Below, piece by piece: positions 6,051 to 9,714 of a DNA stretch of 9,714 nucleotides. Position 1 is the stretch's first letter. Each line of letters begins with the position of its first letter. A program made the translations under genes and the position numbers. The notes under the pieces were generated by a model. That model did no database searches and was not told the DNA's origin. It was given only the letters and a program-made list of their open reading frames with translations. The stretch comes from JAWXCH01 sp034440595 (GTDB lineage: Bacteria; Planctomycetota; Planctomycetia; Pirellulales; JALHPA01), in assembly GCA_034440595.1 (NCBI GenBank), contig JAWXCH010000037.1:1-9714 (forward strand). Direction: 5' to 3'.

Positions 6051-8464
6051 AATCCGCTGGCTCGTGGGTGTGCTATCCGCCCCAGAACGCAAGAAAGTAT
6101 CAACGTCGTCCACAAGCCTAGTCCACAAAATGAGACTATGCGGCCATTTTGCAGGCTATCCGGCTGAAACGTCAGGCTCACGGAATGCTGTCCGACAGGG
6201 ACTGGAATGCCGATAAAGTCGCCGTTTACACGAAAAACCTGCGTACTGGCCCCCTCAACTGTTGCCTGCCAGCCGGGATGGAAGCTCTCGCTCACAACCA
6301 CCAGGCCCGGACTGCGGGAGTCGACCAGCAGTTGATACATGCCGGGGCCTTCGCGCCGGATTACCACTGACTCGGCCAGTTCTACATTCGTTTCAGTACT
6401 GCCTTTTTGTGCCTGTTCCTTGCGGGCTTTCTGACGTTCCATTTGTCGTTCCGCTTCAGAAAGCACCAGTGCGGCCAATTCTGGTGAAATGGCATCCGTG
6501 GGCGAAATGATTGCTTCGCGCGACAGGTCCATAGTCAGTACTGCCGAGGCGGGAGAATCTGAAACCACCAGTTGGTGTACGTTTCTTGCGCGGCCCAAGG
6601 GCGGGATAAGTCGCCGCCAGTTAGGTGCATTTTTGTCGTTTGCAGCCGCAGTTCGTTCAACATCGTTGCTGGTGGAGAGGCTTGGAGGAACTCGCTCCCA
6701 CTTCGCCCCTGCCAATCGCTGGGCAGGCAGGGTGCGGTAATCGAGCTGGCGGGCTGGTTCTAGTCCGGCATAGCCGTCGACACGCTGCCACCCGCGCAGC
6801 AGAATCCGGTCCCCTTGGCGTAGCGCTTCACAGTGTCCTTCTAGCAGGACACGCCCGCGAGAATTGCTCGGCGGAACGTCTGTTGCCGCAATGAAGTTCT
6901 CCAGCGGCTGCGCACCGCGGTAGACGCCGTAGCTTAGCCCGTAGAGGCCGAGATCGATTCCGGTCAACGCGATCAATCCAGCGATCGCGGCCCTGGGGAA
7001 TCTGCCGGTCATCGTCAATATCGCCGCGGCAATCGTGAGGAGCAGCGGCCCTGCTAGGATTGCGGGCCAGCTACCTACATTCTTTGGCCACAAAAGTACC
7101 GCCGTCAGTGCCACGAGCCAGCTAAACGTGACCAATCGCGCTAGCGCGCGGTGGGAGACGAACTCGCGGGGTGAGGAGTCTTTCTGCCTCAACTCTTGCA
7201 ATAGTACGGCCAGGCCGATTCCGGCTAGCATAGCCACAGCCAGATGAATCAAACTGATCGCGCGGCAAGGAAAACGCATATGCCCAAGCACCGGCAGGGC
7301 AGAAAGAAATCGCTGTATCGGTCCATATTGCCCAATGGCAAGCAGTGTCGCTACTCCCACCACAATCAAGGCAAACCGGAGCAGATTCTGCATACGGTCA
7401 TCGAGATACTTCCGCCGCTGCAACGCAAATATGGCCAGCAGTAGCGGCACCGCGCCAAAATAGAGCGTCAGTTCGTGTGTGTTCTGACCGACAACGCGAG
7501 ACTCAAACAGGTAGGGAGCGATTGGCTGCAAGAAGTTCAATGGGTGTAGCGATCCGCTAGCTGAAAATTCGGCGTTGACCTCGGCACGTGCGGAGTGCTG
7601 TAGCGCGTCATAGGTCGGCAGCAATTGAATTGCCGCCAGCGTAAATCCCAACAGTACGGCAACCGACCACATGGCTAGCAACTTCAACTTGCTGCGAATA
7701 GTTGAAGCTATATCAGTGTCGGCGCGACTTGCAACGATCCAGACGCATTGGGCTAGTAGCGAGTAGCAAACATACTGCGGATAGCCGAGCAGCAACTGCG
7801 ATCCGGTCAGCAGTGCAATCGCGCAAATGTTCAAACCGGTCGTTGACCAACTCCGATCGCGCAGCAGACGGTCGCAAAAGTAGAGCAGCCAGGGCAGGTG
7901 TGTCAGCACGGCCACCGCGTTGACATGCACAAACCGCAGCAGCATAAAGCCGCCAAAGGTGAAGGCTGTCGCTCCGAACAGTGCCGCAGCATTCGACAGT
8001 GTGCAGCGACGTAGCAGCACCACCAGGCCGCAGAATAGAAACAGGTAGCTCAACAAGCACTCTAGATTCCAGGCGACCGAGAGGGGCAGAGATCGGTATA
8101 GCAGCAGATGCACCGGGTGGTAGGCGCCGACTTGCCCTTCGCCCGTCAGGTAGAAGCCGCAGTACAAATCTGGACACCAATCGAATGCTGCTCCACTGTT
8201 CAAGCTCTCTGCGTAAAACGAGCGCAGCGGCAGATGAAAGGCACCGAGATCATCCGCGGTGTAAACGGAACCGCTTATTGCTGGTAGCGCCATCGCCAGA
8301 AATAGGGATAGAGCAACCGCTATGGCGATCCAGCCGGTTAGCGTACTGAGTAAGACCGTGCCAAATCTCGATGGACCATAACATATGGAATCGTGAACAG
8401 TCTCGCGCACAATTGTGCCAGAAGTTTCAGTCGATGGTTCGGCATTCAGTTCGGCGATGGACAT
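6047..8464 (-). CDS. YfhO-family multi-spanning membrane protein, putative GT-C glycosyltransferase
   Basis: This 805-residue integral membrane protein matches the YfhO family. After a short cytoplasmic N-terminus and first span (~38-62) comes an outward loop with YTADDLGAFHLPLR (68-81); the acidic pair Asp71-Asp72 sits where GT-C enzymes carry their catalytic acidic motif. About ten further hydrophobic segments run to residue ~510, with HMRFPCR (395-401) in the family-typical position. A large outward domain (~515-772) follows, ending in the characteristic SESFHPGW (725-732) and PVPVGQHSVSLTFQPDS (754-770), then a last span (~775-795). In Bacillus, YfhO works with the GT2 enzyme CsbB to glycosylate lipoteichoic acid; here the gene is translationally coupled to a CsbB-like GT2. 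The acceptor here is unknown. Residues ~668-690 form a very charged Glu/Lys/Arg/Gln stretch unusual for the domain. The start is the ATG at 8464; there is no Shine-Dalgarno sequence. The first gene of the operon. Confidence 0.88.
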   Translation of the reverse strand: MSIAELNAEPSTETSGTIVRETVHDSICYGPSRFGTVLLSTLTGWIAIAVALSLFLAMALPAISGSVYTADDLGAFHLPLRSFYAESLNSGAAFDWCPDLYCGFYLTGEGQVGAYHPVHLLLYRSLPLSVAWNLECLLSYLFLFCGLVVLLRRCTLSNAAALFGATAFTFGGFMLLRFVHVNAVAVLTHLPWLLYFCDRLLRDRSWSTTGLNICAIALLTGSQLLLGYPQYVCYSLLAQCVWIVASRADTDIASTIRSKLKLLAMWSVAVLLGFTLAAIQLLPTYDALQHSARAEVNAEFSASGSLHPLNFLQPIAPYLFESRVVGQNTHELTLYFGAVPLLLAIFALQRRKYLDDRMQNLLRFALIVVGVATLLAIGQYGPIQRFLSALPVLGHMRFPCRAISLIHLAVAMLAGIGLAVLLQELRQKDSSPREFVSHRALARLVTFSWLVALTAVLLWPKNVGSWPAILAGPLLLTIAAAILTMTGRFPRAAIAGLIALTGIDLGLYGLSYGVYRGAQPLENFIAATDVPPSNSRGRVLLEGHCEALRQGDRILLRGWQRVDGYAGLEPARQLDYRTLPAQRLAGAKWERVPPSLSTSNDVERTAAANDKNAPNWRRLIPPLGRARNVHQLVVSDSPASAVLTMDLSREAIISPTDAISPELAALVLSEAERQMERQKARKEQAQKGSTETNVELAESVVIRREGPGMYQLLVDSRSPGLVVVSESFHPGWQATVEGASTQVFRVNGDFIGIPVPVGQHSVSLTFQPDSLQNGRIVSFCGLGLWTTLILSCVLGRIAHPRASGL

Positions 8465-8694
8465 GGCGTCGGGCGATGATTGCTGGCAGGTTATCCGTCA
8501 GCAAAAATCTACGCCACAGGGAGCTATTTTCGAGGGAAGACCGGCCCGCTTGAAATCGCTGTAATCATTACAACTGTCGTAGCAGGATAGATAACGCGGG
8601 ATTTTTATGATGACGGCGCAAACAACCGGCAGAAGAAGATACTCTTACCTCGGGCAGATAACTCAATCGAATTGTTCTCATTCCAATCGCAGCC
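8465..8694. other. Divergent promoter region of the glycosylation genes
   Basis: These 230 bases separate the divergent starts of the YfhO-like gene (minus) and the PMT-like gene (plus), so promoters for both must be here or just inside. It holds the palindrome at 8560-8572 and an AT-rich patch (8600-8610). TTGAAA at 8550-8555 is a possible -35 on the plus strand, but there is no good -10 at the right distance. Neither start has a Shine-Dalgarno sequence. I see no small gene or RNA. Confidence 0.6.
8560..8572. promoter_or_regulatory. Perfect palindrome TGTAATCATTACA, candidate operator
   Basis: TGTAAT and ATTACA are exact inverted copies around a central C. The site lies 95 bases from the YfhO-like start and 122 bases from the PMT-like start, so one dimeric regulator bound here could control both directions. 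The form is typical of homodimeric repressor sites, but I cannot name the family, and no regulator gene is in the window. Confidence 0.4.
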
Positions 8695-9714
8695 ATGAGC
8701 ACCGTGCTCGACGAATTGCCGCTGAAAGGATCGCACGACGACGAAAATGTCGCTCGGCCTGCGGTAAGTCTGCGCACCTGGTTGCCTATTTGCTGGAGCT
8801 GGATCCTACGGATCAACTGCCTGGCCCTTCTGCTCGCGGCAATAGTGCTGCGATGTTGGGAGCTTGGCACGATTCCCGGCATCAATGGCGACGAAGCCTG
8901 GTACGGCGTTCAGGTCATGCAAATTCTACATGGCGAAGCTTTCAGCTTCACCACGCCGACCGGTAACCTTGCCAACCCGTTCTATTTTTTGCCGCTACTG
9001 GCGCTGCATAGCGTGTTTGAGCCATCGTTTACTCTGTTGCGAGTCGTGGCATTGGTTAGTGGATTGGCGGCGCTGCTGGTGAACTACTGGCTATGCAACA
9101 AGACATTTGGCCGAAAATCGGCGGTCGTATCGACATTGATCCTGGCCATCCTGCCTATCAACATCGCCTATAGTCGGTTTGGCTGGGACACCAGTCAAAG
9201 TCTATTGTTCACATTGCCGCCGATCTATTTATCGCTGCTGGCGATGTTGCAGCCAGCGCGCCGCGTATCTTTCACAGTCTGGACGATCGTATCTTTTGCC
9301 GCGGCGATTGTGGTTCATCCGACGAATCTACTGATCGCCCCCTGGCTGCTTGTGATGCTTGTGTACGCCTGGCGCGACCGCATCCAGCAAATCTTGCCGA
9401 CCTGGCAGAAAAAGGGAATCGTCTCGCTGATACTTCTAACCGCTGCCCTAATGGCATTAGGAGGTCGATTGGCACCGCTGATCGAGCGAACGCACGATGC
9501 CGCGCAGTTCGGCCTATTTACAAAGCATCTCGGGCATCTCTTTTCGGGCGTTTCAACCTACGAGTTCATTTCCGGCAGCATGTTGAATTCGGTTGGAAAC
9601 CCGGACCCCGCCAGTCCTGAACGGATCCACTCGGATGCCGCGATGATCGTAGTGCTGGCGCTCGTCGCCTGGCCGCTCTATCGTCGCGTGCGAAAAAAGG
9701 AGCCGCTGGATATC
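8695..9714 (+). CDS. ArnT/PMT-like (GT39/GT83-type) membrane glycosyltransferase, 3' end beyond window
   Basis: An open frame of 340 codons runs from ATG 8695 to the last base without a stop, so the C-terminus is missing. After a 36-residue cytoplasmic N-terminus, a first span (~40-55) leads into an outward loop with GTIPGINGDEAWYGVQVM (58-75). The Asp66-Glu67 pair is the hallmark catalytic motif of the PMT_2/GT-C fold, followed by TPTGNLANPFYFLPLLAL (87-104). Further hydrophobic segments lie at about 113-134, 142-158, 170-186, 193-225, 241-258 and 315-329. Such enzymes use polyprenyl-phosphate sugars as donors and glycosylate lipids, proteins or polysaccharides on the outer membrane face. 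An in-frame TAA at 8659 and no ATG between leave 8695 as the start; no Shine-Dalgarno sequence is visible. Divergent from the YfhO-like/GT2 operon, whose GT2 could supply its donor. Acceptor and sugar are unknown. Confidence 0.88.
   Translation, partial: MSTVLDELPLKGSHDDENVARPAVSLRTWLPICWSWILRINCLALLLAAIVLRCWELGTIPGINGDEAWYGVQVMQILHGEAFSFTTPTGNLANPFYFLPLLALHSVFEPSFTLLRVVALVSGLAALLVNYWLCNKTFGRKSAVVSTLILAILPINIAYSRFGWDTSQSLLFTLPPIYLSLLAMLQPARRVSFTVWTIVSFAAAIVVHPTNLLIAPWLLVMLVYAWRDRIQQILPTWQKKGIVSLILLTAALMALGGRLAPLIERTHDAAQFGLFTKHLGHLFSGVSTYEFISGSMLNSVGNPDPASPERIHSDAAMIVVLALVAWPLYRRVRKKEPLDI

Noticed and set aside
6051..6128. Longer start (ATG 6128) for the glycosyltransferase
   Set aside because: It adds 26 residues without family similarity and overlaps the YfhO-like gene by 82 bases; ATG 6050 gives a standard ATGA overlap and places PVYNE near residue 28.
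7702..8349. Several plus-strand open frames of 70-120 residues inside the YfhO-like gene
   Set aside because: Arg/Ser/Ala-rich antisense shadows of a well-supported membrane protein; no independent signals.
8568..8966. 105- and 119-residue open frames over the start of the PMT-like gene
   Set aside because: The frame from 8695 has a clear GT-C protein with a DE motif and membrane spans; these are Arg/Ser-rich shadows of it.

Overview
The window looks like chromosomal DNA from a planctomycete, probably Pirellula-like. The main reason is the C-terminal c-type haem domain of the large second gene, which matches the type known mainly from Pirellula and Verrucomicrobium relatives. Supporting signs are moderate-to-high GC, few Shine-Dalgarno sequences and large multidomain secreted dehydrogenase-cytochromes. 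No rRNA, tRNA, CRISPR array or intact mobile element is visible.

Layout. Positions 1-482 hold no convincing gene; a GGGG/CCCC inverted repeat at 108-139 may be a decayed REP-like element. Next is a plus-strand sugar phosphate isomerase/epimerase-type TIM barrel (483-1481), the only gene here with a clear Shine-Dalgarno sequence, followed by a strong 13-bp hairpin (1521-1558). A very large plus-strand gene (about 1626-4787) encodes an exported fusion of a PQQ-dependent aldose dehydrogenase propeller, a two-haem HNE_0200-like module and a Pirellula/Verrucomicrobium-type haem domain. It meets, tail to tail with an 18-bp gap, a minus-strand two-gene operon: a YfhO-like multi-spanning membrane protein (8464-6047), whose stop codon overlaps the start of a GtrB/CsbB-like polyprenyl-phosphate glycosyltransferase (6050-4806) in an ATGA arrangement. 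Divergent from this pair, across a 230-bp spacer with a perfect palindrome TGTAATCATTACA, starts an ArnT/PMT-like GT-C membrane glycosyltransferase (8695 onward). It is still open at the window edge.

How the genes may work together. The right half reads as an envelope glycosylation cassette. The GT2 enzyme would charge a polyprenyl phosphate with a sugar on the cytoplasmic side. One or both GT-C-type proteins (YfhO-like and PMT-like) would then transfer that sugar on the outer face. The nearest characterised logic is CsbB-YfhO of Bacillus, which decorates lipoteichoic acid. Planctomycetes have no teichoic acids, so the acceptor here is unknown. The left half is oxidative sugar metabolism: an isomerase/epimerase-like protein beside an exported dehydrogenase that carries its own haem relay. 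Co-function of those two is only suggested by adjacency, since a terminator-like hairpin separates them.
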